DNA from: Kordia sp964351775 | Lineage (GTDB): Bacteria; Bacteroidota; Bacteroidia; Flavobacteriales; Flavobacteriaceae | Assembly (NCBI GenBank): GCA_964351775.1 | Contig: CAYGPQ010000015.1 | Coordinates: forward strand, 1 to 54,544 | DNA: 54,544 bases | Direction of reading: 5' to 3' | Part shown: positions 1-9,300 of the stretch, one piece after another | Position numbering within the stretch: position 1 is the stretch's first letter | Layout: each line of letters starts with the position of its first letter | Translations under genes and position numbers: made by a program | Notes under the pieces: model-generated | What the model was told of the DNA's origin: nothing | The model's database searches: none | Seen by the model: only the letters and a program-made list of their open reading frames with translations

Positions 1-33
1 TTATTAGATAGCGTCTTACTGAAAAATGAACCC

Positions 34-534
34 ATGGATATTTTTTTTACCGTGATTGGCTTTTTGTTGATGCTACTTGGAATCATTGGAAGTTTTTTAC
101 CTATTATTCCCGGACCAGTGACAAGTTGGTTTGGCTTGCTATTTCTACATCTAACAGATGCTATTCCGAATGATTGGACATTTTTAGGAATCACATTAGC
201 AATTGCTGTGACAGTTTTTATATTGGACTATATTATTCCTGCTCTTGGCACCAAACGTTATGGCGGTAGCAAATACGGAATTTATGGAACTACTATTGGT
301 TTGATTATAGGATTGTTGTTTTTAGGACCTATTGGAGTTATTATTGGTCCATTTTTAGGCGCTTTGATCGGAGAACTAGCATTTGCTAATAAAGATATCG
401 ATAGTGCGTTTAAAGCCGCTTTTGGTTCGTTTTTAGGTTTCTTATTCTCTACTTTCTTAAAGTTTATTGTAGCAATTATTTATTTCGGCTTCTTTATCAG
501 TGATTTTTGGGAATATAAAGGTGTAATTTTTTAA
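34..534 (+). CDS. DUF456 family membrane protein
   Basis: A 166-residue, almost wholly hydrophobic protein that should sit in the inner membrane. It matches the DUF456 pattern: an N-terminal helix followed by GSFLPIIPGP (residues 19-28), a GTKRYGGSKYG segment near residue 72, then glycine-rich helices with GPIGVIIGPFLGALIGEL. The biochemical function of the family is unknown. The frame is open to the window edge upstream, but the ATG at 34 begins directly at the family's usual N-terminus (MDI...GFLLMLLG), so I take it as the start. A repeat-associated assembly gap follows about 40 bases downstream. Confidence 0.88.
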   Translation: MDIFFTVIGFLLMLLGIIGSFLPIIPGPVTSWFGLLFLHLTDAIPNDWTFLGITLAIAVTVFILDYIIPALGTKRYGGSKYGIYGTTIGLIIGLLFLGPIGVIIGPFLGALIGELAFANKDIDSAFKAAFGSFLGFLFSTFLKFIVAIIYFGFFISDFWEYKGVIF

Positions 535-576
535 ATTCTATAAATAGAATAACTTCAGGAGACCATTCTTATGATC

Positions 577-676
577 NNNNNNNNNNNNNNNNNNNNNNNN
601 NNNNNNNNNNNNNNNNNNNNNNNNNNNNNNNNNNNNNNNNNNNNNNNNNNNNNNNNNNNNNNNNNNNNNNNNNNNN
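577..676. other. 100-N assembly gap within a repeat
   Basis: Exactly 100 N, so a scaffold gap of unknown true size. The left side ends in 'atgatc' and the right side resumes at 'ccgctattcagcggg'. Those are the two halves of the repeat unit seen intact at 795, so the assembly broke inside this repeat. Further copies may be hidden in the gap. Confidence 0.9.
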
Positions 677-872
677 CCGCTATTCAGCGGGATTAGTTCA
701 ACTTACAACTTTGCATGCGTCCTTCGGACTGCTTATTTACTGATTAGAAAAAAATATTGAAATTATTGTTGGAAAGTGGAAATTCATGGTATATGATCCC
801 GCTATTCAGCGGGATTAGTTCAACTTACAACTTTGCATGCGTCCTTCGGACTGAGCAAAGTTGAGTTTCACT
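677..872 (+). repeat. Two-hairpin repeat, truncated copy plus complete copy
   Basis: Copy D (677-731, its left end lost in the gap) and copy E (795-872). Each has a first hairpin with stem ATCCCGCT/AGCGGGAT and a 4-nt loop, then 'gattagttcaacttacaact', then an inner GTCC-ttc-GGAC hairpin. Only E also has the closing arm, where CAACTTTGC pairs with GCAAAGTTG. The 63-bp spacer between them is AT-rich with no coding potential. Related copies lie near 6100-6345 and 38245-38457. The rest of 873-994 holds nothing I recognise. Confidence 0.8.
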
Positions 873-994
873 AAAATAAAAAAGCATCCCAATCTTCTAT
901 ACAGAAAAAAGGAAAGCTTTTCATTGGTTTAACTACTAAACCAGAGGTAAATCAAGGACTTACCTCAAACAACACAACTAAATCATTTTGCCAA

Positions 995-1024
995 AAAAAG
1001 CTTCTCAATACAGAGAAGCTTTTT
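995..1024 (-). terminator. Intrinsic terminator of tRNA-Asp
   Basis: Perfect 12-bp stem (AAAAAGCTTCTC / GAGAAGCTTTTT) with a 6-nt loop, ending in a U-run on the minus strand. It lies 10 bases beyond the 3' end of the minus-strand tRNA-Asp. Confidence 0.8.
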
Positions 1025-1034
1025 GCAATTTTAG

Positions 1035-1108
1035 CGGTCTGGACGGGATTCGAACCCGCGACCCCATGCGTGACAGGCATGTATTCTAACCAGCTGAACT
1101 ACCAAACC
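1035..1108 (-). tRNA. tRNA-Asp (anticodon GTC)
   Basis: Read on the minus strand, the 7-bp acceptor GGTTTGG pairs with CCAGACC (one G-U pair), followed by TA and a D-arm GTTCAGCTGGTTAGAAT. The anticodon loop CTGTCAC gives GTC, and the T-arm is GGGTTCGAATCCC. CCA is not encoded. The gene stands alone, with its own terminator. Confidence 0.96.
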
Positions 1109-1194
1109 GTTGCTTGATTGCGGATGCAAATATACACCACAATTCTATTTATGCAAACATATTTCAATAAAAATTTAAACTTTTTTAGCGCGAC

Positions 1195-2124
1195 TTATAC
1201 AAACTTTTGTCTTTCAACTAAATAGGTGGTTAAAATTTTTTCAAAATCTTTCGTAATGTCCGCCATCACATATTTTATTTTGTATTGCGCGCATTTCATT
1301 CGTAATTGTTGAAAATAAGTCGCAACTGCTTTTTGATAGTTTTCTTGTACCGTATCTGCATAGATATCGATATGCTCGCCCGATTCTACATCTACAAATC
1401 GTTTGGGTTTGTTATCAAATTCAAAATTTAATTCTTTTTCAGAATCAAATACATGAAATAAAATAACTTCGTGTTTGTTGTATTTTAAATGTTGTAATGC
1501 TTCAAATAGTTTTTCATCAGCTACGCCATCTTGAAACATATCTGTAAAAAGAAAAATAAGACTTCTACGGTGTATTTTCTCTGCAATTTGATGCAAGTAG
1601 GTGTATGTGTCTGTTTTTTTATTAATTCGCTTTGTAGTGACTGTTTCATCAAGCGCATTCAATAATAATTGATGATGGCGTTCGCTTCCTTTTTCTGGCG
1701 CGTAAAAATCATAGTTATCTGAATAAATACTCAAACCAATGGCATCACGCTGCTTTTTAAGAATATTCATCAATGAAGCTGTTGCCAATACTGAAAAACC
1801 TATTTTATTTAAGTTCTCAATAGAAGGTGCTTCTACTTCTGGATAATGCATTGACGACGAATTATCTATAATGATGTGACAGCGTAAGTTGGTTTCTTCT
1901 TCGTATTTTTTGGTGTATAATTTGTCTGTTTTGGCAAATAATTTCCAATCAATATGTTTGGTACTTTCGCCCGAATTGTAAATTTTATGTTCGGCAAATT
2001 CCGCTGAAAAACCGTGAAATGGACTTTTATGCATTCCCGAGATAAATCCTTCAACAACTTGTTGCGCAAGTAATTCCAGATTTTTAAATCCTGAAGTTTT
2101 ATTGAATTCTTGTTGTAAGTTCAC
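1195..2124 (-). CDS. DUF58 domain-containing protein (vWA-like)
   Basis: A 309-residue cytoplasmic protein of the DUF58 family, usually found with MoxR-type AAA ATPases in Bacteroidetes gene sets linked to surface or stress functions. The family signature is clear: EFAEHKIYNSG (about 42-52), then HIDWKLFAKTDKLY (57-70) and EETNLRCHIIIDNSSSM (76-92). D87, S89 and S91 form a MIDAS-like DxSxS metal site, and a second acidic loop is FTDMFQDG (193-200). No MoxR gene or Bat partner is adjacent here: the neighbours are tRNA-Asp and trxA. The molecular role is unknown; an adaptor that binds metal through its vWA fold is inferred. Confidence 0.9.
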   Translation of the reverse strand: MNLQQEFNKTSGFKNLELLAQQVVEGFISGMHKSPFHGFSAEFAEHKIYNSGESTKHIDWKLFAKTDKLYTKKYEEETNLRCHIIIDNSSSMHYPEVEAPSIENLNKIGFSVLATASLMNILKKQRDAIGLSIYSDNYDFYAPEKGSERHHQLLLNALDETVTTKRINKKTDTYTYLHQIAEKIHRRSLIFLFTDMFQDGVADEKLFEALQHLKYNKHEVILFHVFDSEKELNFEFDNKPKRFVDVESGEHIDIYADTVQENYQKAVATYFQQLRMKCAQYKIKYVMADITKDFEKILTTYLVERQKFV

Positions 2125-2215
2125 AAGCGTTTTTATTTTTTTTCATATACGTTATCTTCAAATGTACGAATTTGTAAAGTACTAGTATGAACACAATTAA
2201 ATTTTACACAAAAAA

Positions 2216-2242
2216 AAAGGCTTAGCGCATTGCTAAACCTTT
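2216..2242 (-). terminator. Terminator downstream of trxA
   Basis: Stem AAAGG-TTAGC with GCTAA-CCTTT around a short loop. The poly-A on its left becomes a U-run on the minus strand. It lies 27 bases past the trxA stop. Confidence 0.7.
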
Positions 2243-2268
2243 CTCGTTCTATATCGAAATATATTATT

Positions 2269-2589
2269 TTAAGCTAATAACTTGTCAATAGCTTCTGTAT
2301 ATGCGTTTTTTGGGGCAACTCCTACTTGACGTCCTACTAATTCTCCGTTTTGGAACATTAATACTGTTGGAATGTTACGAACACCAAATTGTGCTGCATA
2401 TTGCTGATTTGCATCAACGTCTAGTTTTCCAACAACTGCTTTCCCTTCATATTCATCTGCAATTTGATTAATTACAGGGCCTAACATTTTACAAGGTCCG
2501 CACCAAGCTGCCCAAAAGTCAACTAGTACAGGTTTGTCGCTATTCATTACTAATTCTTCAAAGTTAGCATCTGTGATTTCTAAAGCCAT
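2269..2589 (-). CDS. trxA: Thioredoxin
   Basis: A 106-residue classical thioredoxin, the cytoplasmic dithiol reductant for ribonucleotide reductase, peroxiredoxins and methionine sulfoxide reductases. The redox motif WCGPC is at 29-33 in the usual FWAAWCGPCK setting. The cis-proline is in RNIPT (P74), and the fold-typical KLDVD strand is near 55-59. Length and the absence of a signal peptide match cytoplasmic TrxA. It is followed by its own terminator. The 311 bases upstream are AT-rich and shared with the divergent SRPBCC-ArsR operon. Confidence 0.97.
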   Translation of the reverse strand: MALEITDANFEELVMNSDKPVLVDFWAAWCGPCKMLGPVINQIADEYEGKAVVGKLDVDANQQYAAQFGVRNIPTVLMFQNGELVGRQVGVAPKNAYTEAIDKLLA

Positions 2590-2819
2590 AATTATGTATG
2601 TTTTAAATTTTTATTTTATTATTTTTTGTGATATGTGCAATATTAGTCAAATATTCTGCCAAAACTTACAACGCAAGTATTCGTTTTGATTATACATCAA
2701 TTGTTTTTTTTTATATCGCTATTTTCATAGCATACAGATCATCAAAGATACTGAATTAAAACTTTTTATGTTATTTTCATCGCTACGACATCAACAAATT
2801 TAAAGTAATTCAAAAATAA

Positions 2820-2876
2820 GCAACCAAAAAGTTGCATTTATAATTATTTTTTATAATTTAGCAACCAATTAGTTGC
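2820..2876 (+). promoter_or_regulatory. Pair of palindromic operators upstream of SRPBCC-arsR
   Basis: Two copies of the palindrome GCAAC-N6-GTTGC, at 2820-2835 and 2861-2876. They are 41 bp apart, about four helical turns, so both face the same side of the DNA. The second ends 24 bases before the SRPBCC start codon. Palindromic sites overlapping the promoter are standard for ArsR-family repressors, and this operon encodes one, so autorepression is inferred. The rest of 2590-2819 shows no gene. Confidence 0.65.
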
Positions 2877-2900
2877 ATATTAATTTAATCAATACATTTT

Positions 2901-3329
2901 ATGAAAGATTCACTCACAAAAGAAAAGGTATTTCATCATCCGATTGATGTGATATGGAATGCCATCACAAAAGCAGAAGAATTGTCTACTTGGTTTATAA
3001 AAACCAATTTCAAGGCAGAAAAAGGATATGAATATACTTTTTTCCCAACGGAAGAAAAAGGCTGCGAAGCCATTACTGGAACCATAAAAAGTGCGGATCC
3101 GTATACATTAGTTTATACTTGGGAAGTAGCAGGCACAAATGTTGAAACGACCGTTAGCTGGATATTAGAAACTGTTCCCGAAGGAACAAAGTTACTTTTA
3201 AAACATGCTGGAATCGCTAATTATAATGGTGAAACTGCCATTACAATGTTTGAAAATTTTAATGGCGGTTGGGATAATTGCCTTACTCAATTACTCGCCT
3301 ATTTAAAAGAAACTATACATGCAGGATAA
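2901..3329 (+). CDS. SRPBCC (AHSA1-like) domain protein
   Basis: A 142-residue START/Bet v1-like (SRPBCC, AHSA1 branch) protein. Typical features are the N-terminal FHHPIDVIWNAITKAEELSTWF (12-33), a central beta sheet, and a C-terminal helix beginning near FENFNGGWDNCLTQL. Members bind hydrophobic ligands and are often paired with an ArsR repressor. Here the ArsR gene overlaps its 3' end by 11 bases, so the two are co-translated. The ligand is unknown. Two palindromes upstream suggest repression by the neighbouring ArsR protein. Confidence 0.88.
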   Translation: MKDSLTKEKVFHHPIDVIWNAITKAEELSTWFIKTNFKAEKGYEYTFFPTEEKGCEAITGTIKSADPYTLVYTWEVAGTNVETTVSWILETVPEGTKLLLKHAGIANYNGETAITMFENFNGGWDNCLTQLLAYLKETIHAG

Positions 3330-3645
3330 AATCACTCGATTATTCAAAGCGATTGCAGATCCAACTAGGCGTGATATTTTTCACGCCTTGGTGATTGCGA
3401 GTTCGGCGTTATCTATTTCACAGATTTCCAATCAGTTTGACATTACAAGACAAGGAATTACGAAACATATTAAAACTCTTGAAGAAGCTGGCTTGGTGCA
3501 TCTTGAAAATAAAGGTCGTGAACGATTTTGCATTGTGAATGCAAATCCTTTGAAGGAACTTAATAAATGGTTACAATTTTATGAGCAATTCTGGGATGAT
3601 TCTTTACAAGATTTAGGAAATTATCTGGACAGAAAAGACAGTTAA
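3319..3645 (+). CDS. ArsR-family transcriptional repressor
   Basis: A 108-residue winged-helix protein. The N-terminus FKAIADPTRRDIFHAL is the ArsR hallmark, the recognition helix region is DITRQGITKHIKTLEEAGLV (about 40-59), and the wing is HLENKGRERFCIVN. It lacks a CxC metal-binding motif, so it belongs to the SdpR-like branch paired with SRPBCC proteins rather than to metal sensors. The start overlaps the SRPBCC gene by 11 bases. Its stop lies 2 bases from the stop of the convergent transglutaminase gene. The GCAAC-N6-GTTGC palindromes upstream of the operon are its probable target. Confidence 0.92.
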   Translation: MQDKITRLFKAIADPTRRDIFHALVIASSALSISQISNQFDITRQGITKHIKTLEEAGLVHLENKGRERFCIVNANPLKELNKWLQFYEQFWDDSLQDLGNYLDRKDS

Positions 3646-3647
3646 TT

Positions 3648-4661
3648 TTACTTTTTCACCTCAACAGTGTACGTGGAAACTAAATCATTTTTTATATACA
3701 AATGGACATCGTAAAATCCTGTTGTATCAAAAGCATAATCAATAGTTAAAGAATCATTTTCAATTAAAATTGATTCAGGATGTATCTTTTTAGTACTAAA
3801 ACTGGTATCAATAGAAAAACGAACATCTTCTTTCTGCACTGCTTTGAGCAATTGAAACTTAAAAATTATATGTTCATCTTTTTGTATTTCTGTATACAGT
3901 TTTTTGGGAGCATTGTGATGGCTAAAATAAGTATACGCTTCATTGTAGATAATAGGCGCTTCTAAAAAGGTTTCGAAGGAAGGCTTTTTATCTGCTAAAA
4001 GTGACCAAGCATCCTCAACTGGATAGTGATTGATGGCAAAAATATTTGGATCCGCTAGAAAGAATCCTTCATTAAATTGAAATTCAAATTGCGCCGATTC
4101 AGGGTTTGGAATTCCGCTTGCCCACGTTGGATCACAGAGATACCATTTTCCGTTTAATTTAACAGCATTCCAAGAATGATTAGGAACATCAAGGGTTTCA
4201 ATATTTATCGTACTGGTTTTGGCAAAACCATGTACAATTTCACAATCTATATTCGCTAAATTTGCCAACTCTTTGATGAGATACGCATATCCTGTACAAA
4301 TAGTTCTGTTATTTCTACGGAGTTTTTGAAATACTACTTTTTTAAATTCATCATTCCAATCTTTAAGTCTCAGGCTATCGTGCTTAAATCGCTGTCGTTT
4401 GCGCATGTTTTTTGAATACATATAATAATCATTTGCCACATTACTACAAACCCACTTAAAAATAGCTCTGAAACGCTCTACATCTGTTGTCAAATCAGAA
4501 GTAAGTTTATAAGCTAATTCGGGTAAATTAGTAAGAGTTTCATTTTTGTATTCCAAGGCTATTTTGTCTGCTTTTTCAAAAGTAATCGATGAAAAGTCAG
4601 ATTTTTGAGCGTTCAATTGGAATACAAAAATGAATAAGAAAAAAGATTTTAATATGTTCAT
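3648..4661 (-). CDS. Secreted transglutaminase-like protein
   Basis: A 337-residue exported protein with a signal peptide (first about 18 residues, cut after LNA). The transglutaminase-like papain-fold core spans about 60-190, with catalytic Cys122 in RTICTGYAYL, His162 in PNHSWNAVKLNGKWYL and Asp177 in CDPTW. Microbial members of this family are mostly peptidases or peptide-modifying enzymes of the periplasm or surface. The remaining 150 residues look like a C-terminal beta-rich domain. It lies 27 bases downstream of the small CarboxypepD_reg-like gene on the same strand, so the two are probably co-transcribed. Substrate unknown. Confidence 0.85.
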   Translation of the reverse strand: MNILKSFFLFIFVFQLNAQKSDFSSITFEKADKIALEYKNETLTNLPELAYKLTSDLTTDVERFRAIFKWVCSNVANDYYMYSKNMRKRQRFKHDSLRLKDWNDEFKKVVFQKLRRNNRTICTGYAYLIKELANLANIDCEIVHGFAKTSTINIETLDVPNHSWNAVKLNGKWYLCDPTWASGIPNPESAQFEFQFNEGFFLADPNIFAINHYPVEDAWSLLADKKPSFETFLEAPIIYNEAYTYFSHHNAPKKLYTEIQKDEHIIFKFQLLKAVQKEDVRFSIDTSFSTKKIHPESILIENDSLTIDYAFDTTGFYDVHLYIKNDLVSTYTVEVKK

Positions 4662-4688
4662 TACAACAAAATTGTGAATGAATACGCA

Positions 4689-5108
4689 TTAATTCGTACG
4701 CTTCGATTTATAAGGCTTATTCGTGTTTAAACTCCCCATAAATTCAATCACTTCTTCAGATATGATCAATTTTACAAAGCTAGTTTCTGGTTTAATTTTC
4801 ACTTCCGTTGTTTTATAGCCTAAATAACTAATGAGTAAAATGTCACCATTTTTTAAGGCTTTAGGAAATGTAAATTCGCCTTTGTCATTCGTAGCAACTC
4901 CTGTTTGAGTTCCTTTCAATGTGATATTAACACCTTGTAACGGACCACTTTCGTCGCTAATAAGACCTTTAATAGTTCTTTCCTTTTGTGCAACTTCCGT
5001 TGAAGTTACTTTGTCAGATTGTCCATACATTGGACTAAATACACATGCAACCATCAGTAAGATAGTTACATACCATAATTTTCTTGCAAGTGTGAATTGT
5101 GTTTTCAT
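4689..5108 (-). CDS. Exported carboxypeptidase-regulatory-like domain protein
   Basis: A 139-residue protein with a long signal peptide (about 1-30, ending near GQS). It carries one CarboxypepD_reg-like beta-sandwich: IKGLISDESGPLQGVNITLK, TGVATNDKGEFTFP and ILLISYLGYKT. In Bacteroidetes this domain normally forms the N-terminus of SusC/TonB-dependent receptors or of secreted proteases. Here it stands alone and is followed by only about 25 residues, so it may be a receptor remnant or a free-standing periplasmic binding domain. It is the upstream member of a two-gene unit with the transglutaminase-like gene. Confidence 0.75.
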   Translation of the reverse strand: MKTQFTLARKLWYVTILLMVACVFSPMYGQSDKVTSTEVAQKERTIKGLISDESGPLQGVNITLKGTQTGVATNDKGEFTFPKALKNGDILLISYLGYKTTEVKIKPETSFVKLIISEEVIEFMGSLNTNKPYKSKRTN

Positions 5109-5247
5109 AAGTATACATATTTTATTTTATTCAAAGCTATCATAAGAAACATTCATAAAAAAACGACATTGAGTGAACATCTGTTTTGAATGAGTGAATT
5201 CATTATGGAAAGTACTTGATGATAGTGATTTTGCTATCAATTTTGAT

Positions 5248-5904
5248 TTACAATAAAGTTACGTCAAATTCTTCAAAGTTTGTAAAATGATATTTTGCAC
5301 CTTGTAACGCTAGTTTTTCTTGGTTTCCTTTACCAATTCCAATAAATTCTAAACCTAGATTTTGTGCCGTTTTTACGTCCCAAACTCCGTCTCCAAGGGA
5401 AATAACTCTTTTAAAAGTGGAGACATTATGATATGTTTTCGCTTTTGCGATGGCAGAATTGACAATTTCTTCGCGTGTAAAATAATGGTTAGAAGCTTCC
5501 AATACAGTTTGATTGTACTCAATTTCAGCACGATCTAATTTTAACAATACAGGTTGCAAAAGTGAACCTGTGGCAAAACAAACGGCATAATTCGTTTCTA
5601 GCAATATTTTTTGAAGAAAAGCATTCGCGCCTGCGATTTGTGTCACTTTACAATCGCGAATTAACTTCATGAATTCAGTTTCAAACTGTGTCAACATTTC
5701 TTTTGAAAACCCACGATTGACATCAGTTTCATAGTTTTCTTTCGCGATAAAACTATCGGTTAAATGCGCATAACTTTCCCAATCTGTATTCACGAATTCT
5801 ACTCCAATCGCGTGAAGCGCATTTACAAATCCTGTTTGATGCACGTGTTCGCTATCGAGCAAAGTTCCATCAATATCAAATACGAGTAGATTTTCTTTTG
5901 TCAT
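5248..5904 (-). CDS. HAD-superfamily phosphatase
   Basis: A 218-residue HAD hydrolase, PGP-like, with an alpha-helical cap (about 18-85). Motif I is FDIDGT (nucleophile D10, acid D12), motif II is the Thr/Ser in CFATGS near residue 113, and motif IV is LGDGVWDV near 170. The substrate cannot be read from sequence; small phosphometabolites are usual. It is monocistronic. The 430 bases upstream, up to dnaE, hold only repeats. Confidence 0.88.
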   Translation of the reverse strand: MTKENLLVFDIDGTLLDSEHVHQTGFVNALHAIGVEFVNTDWESYAHLTDSFIAKENYETDVNRGFSKEMLTQFETEFMKLIRDCKVTQIAGANAFLQKILLETNYAVCFATGSLLQPVLLKLDRAEIEYNQTVLEASNHYFTREEIVNSAIAKAKTYHNVSTFKRVISLGDGVWDVKTAQNLGLEFIGIGKGNQEKLALQGAKYHFTNFEEFDVTLL

Positions 5905-6064
5905 AAGTTGATGATAAGCAAATATTAAATTATGCTACAAAGCTGAAAAATTATAAAAACTCGTCAAACCGAACTTGATTATTTATGTCATACTTATTTA
6001 ATTAATAGGTATTCATAAATCTTCGATTTCGGTTTCACATAATAATTGAAATCAGCTTAATGAG

Positions 6065-6085
6065 ATTCTGAATCAAGTTCAGAAT
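6065..6085. repeat. Small palindromic hairpin
   Basis: Perfect 8-bp inverted repeat ATTCTGAA / TTCAGAAT with a 5-nt loop, in the intergenic region before the larger repeat array. It has no downstream U-run. It resembles the short dispersed palindromes common between flavobacterial genes. Confidence 0.5.
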
Positions 6086-6098
6086 GACGTTTTAAAGG

Positions 6099-6345
6099 TT
6101 TTTCAGCGGGATTAGTTCGACTTACAACTTTGTGTGCGTCCGCTGGACTTCAAAATATTTCAAATCAAAAAACTAAAGATCCCGCTTTTCAGCGGGATTA
6201 GTTCGACTTACAACTTTGTGTGCGTCCGCTGGACTTCTAAAATATTTCAAATCAAAAATCAAGATCCCGCTTTTCAGCGGGATTAGTTCGACTAACAACT
6301 TTGTGTGCGTCCGCTGGACTTCACAAAGTTGAGTCTCACTAATTA
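6099..6345 (+). repeat. Tandem array of the two-hairpin repeat (three units)
   Basis: Units A (6099-6177, first hairpin arm degenerate), B (6178-6262) and C (6263-6345), with a period of 85-86 bp. Each holds the ATCCCGCT/AGCGGGAT hairpin (absent in A), the stretch 'gattagttcgact' and an inner GTCC-gct-GGAC hairpin. A and B end in a shared spacer 'aaaatatttcaaatcaaaa'. Only C has the closing arm, pairing CAACTTTGTG with CACAAAGTTG. C runs into the last codons of the convergent dnaE gene. The first part of the gap, 5905-6064, shows nothing else. Confidence 0.85.
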
Positions 6346-9300
6346 ATCTTATACATTATATCTTCTTCCGACAGCGCATCCAACAATTCTTGGGTAATGT
6401 TTACTTTTTTCTTTTTGCTCGGCGTTTGTAACTTTATTTTTTCCTTACTTTCATACAAAGTAAAATGCAAGGTTTTATCGCCTTTGTGAGTTTCCAAAAT
6501 ATCGTTTATAAAATCGAGTGTTTGTTCTTTTATTTTATTGACATCCAATTGAATGGTTAATTTTCTAGCAGTCGTTTCCATCACATCTTGCAACAATTGC
6601 ATGGAGTTAAATTGCAACCTTGGATCTCCTTTTTTCCCAGTATCTCTATTGACCCAACCTTCTTTAATGAATGCTTTGATATACACAAATGAATTTGGCA
6701 CAAAGAAATGCCGGAACTTTAAATATTCTTCTCCAAAGATTCTGAATTCATGCGAATTTGAATAATCTTCTACGGTAAATAATGCCCAACCTTTTCCATT
6801 TTTAGAAACTCGATGTTGTACATCGGTGACCACACCACCAAACGAAATTTCCCGATTGAGATAATTCTCCATTTGTGAAAAACAAGTCAAATCGCCATTA
6901 CAGAAATAATCCATTTCCGCTTTAAAATCGTCTAATGGATGTCCAGAAATATAAATTCCTACGACTTCTTTTTCACGCGCGAGTTTTTCCATCGTTCCCC
7001 ATTCTTCACATGGCGGCACCTTTGGTTCGGCAATTTGCACATCACTCGCTTCTCCAAAGAGACTTACTTGCGCGGAGTTTTGATTTTCTTGAAACTTTGC
7101 GCCATATTTGACCGCTTTTTCTAAAAACGTAATTCCATCGCCTTCGGTGAGGAAATATTGTGCTCTGTGTGTATCACCAAACGAATCAAATCCGCCAGCG
7201 AGCGCTAAATTTTCAAAGGCTTTTTTATTCGCTGCGCGCAAATCTATTCGCTTCGCGAGATCGAATACTGATTTATATTTTCCTTCCGAACGTTCTTTTA
7301 CAATAGTTTTTACGGCACCATGTCCCACACCTTTAATTGCGCCCATTCCAAAACGTACCGCACCTTGATCGTTGACGGCAAATTTGTAGAACGATTCGTT
7401 TACATCGGGTCCTAAAACGTCCAATTTCATCCGCTTACATTCTTCCATAAAGAAAGTAACCGTTTTGATATCATTCATATTGTTAGACAGTACCGCCGCC
7501 ATATATTCCGCAGGATAATGCGCTTTTAAATAGGCTGTTTGATACGCAATCCAAGCATAACAGGTAGAATGTGACTTATTGAAGGCGTACGCTGCAAATG
7601 CTTCCCAATCTTTCCAAATTTTCTCTAGTTTATCAGCCGCGTGTCCTTTTGCTGACGCCTGCGAGATAAATTGTGGCTTCATTTTATCAAGTACCGATTT
7701 TTGCTTTTTACCCATCGCTTTACGCAATACATCGGCTTCACCTTTAGTAAAATCTGCCAATTTCTGCGACAGCAACATCACTTGCTCTTGATATACCGTA
7801 ATTCCGTAGGTTTCTTCTAAATATTCTTTACAAGCATCTAAATCGTACTCAATATCTTCTTCTCCGTGTTTTCTTCGAATGAAACTCGGAATGTATTCCA
7901 TTGGTCCCGGACGATACAATGCGTTCATGGCAATGAGATCGGCAAACGTTGTCGGTTTGAGCGATTTCATGTGTTTTTGCATTCCGGGCGATTCGTACTG
8001 AAATACACCTACGGTTTCACCACGTTGGAATAATTCATACGTTTTTTCATCGTCCAGCGGAATGTTGTCAATGTCGATGTCAATATCGTGTTTGTATTTG
8101 ACCAGCTTGACGGTATCTTTTATTAAGGTTAATGTTTTTAAACCTAAGAAATCCATTTTTAGCAACCCTGCACTTTCCACGACCGAGTTGTCAAACTGTG
8201 TACAATACATGTCTGAATCTTTCGCTAAGGCAACAGGAACGAACTTGGTAATATCATCGGGCGTAATAATGACTCCACACGCGTGAATTCCCGTATTACG
8301 GACAGAACCTTCTAACACGCGAGCCATGTTGATGGTTTCCGCTTCCAATGTATCTTCTTCTGAAAGATTGACCAATTCATTGATCAATAATACTTCTTCC
8401 GTTCTAAATTTTGATCTGAGTTCCGCTTCTGATTTTCCAAAAATCTTAGCAAGTTTTGCGTTTGGAATCAGTTTGGCGATTCGGTCTGCATCACTCAATG
8501 GTAAATCGAGCACACGTGCGGTATCACGAATGGATGATTTGGCAGCCATGGTTCCGTAGGTGATAATTTGCGCTACCTGATTTTTACCATATTTATTAAT
8601 TACATAATCCATGACGCGACTTCGTCCTTCATCATCAAAGTCAATATCAATATCGGGCATGGATACACGATCAGGATTTAGGAAACGCTCAAAAAGTAGG
8701 TCATACTTTATCGGATCAATATTCGTAATCCACAAACAATAGGCAACTACCGAACCTGCCGCAGATCCACGTCCTGGACCTACCGAAACGTCCATGTTTC
8801 GCGCTTCTCGGATGAAATCTTCTACAATTAAGAAATATCCCGGATATCCTGTTTTTTCAATGGTTCCTAACTCAAAATCGAGTCGTTCTTCAATTTCGGG
8901 CGTAATTTCGCCATATCTTTTTTTCGCGCCTTCGTAGGTTAAATGTCGCAAGTATTTGTTTTCTCCACGTTTTCCACCATCAATTTTATCTTCTTCAAAT
9001 AGAAATTCTTCAGGAATGTCAAACGCTGGTAATAATACATCACGCGCCAATTCAAACGCTTCAACTTTGTCTGTAATTTCTTGAATGGAAAGAATTGCTT
9101 CTGGCAAATCCTTGAATAAGGTTTTCATTTCGTCTGGCGACTTGAAATAGTATTCCTGATTGGGTAATCCGTACCGATATCCACGACCACGACCAATGGG
9201 TGTTGCTTGCTTTTCGCCATCTTTTACACATAACAAAACATCATGTGCCGTGGCATCTTCTTGCGCTATATAATAGGTGTTATTGGTGGCAACCAATTGA

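Noticed and set aside
3319..3645. ArsR protein as a metal or arsenic sensor
   Set aside because: No CxC or other metal-binding cysteine pair in the recognition-helix region, and the partner is an SRPBCC protein rather than a metal pump.
6099..6345. Array of near-identical units resembling a CRISPR
   Set aside because: Period is 85-86 bp, the 'spacers' are themselves repeated, units contain hairpins longer than CRISPR repeats, and there are no cas genes.
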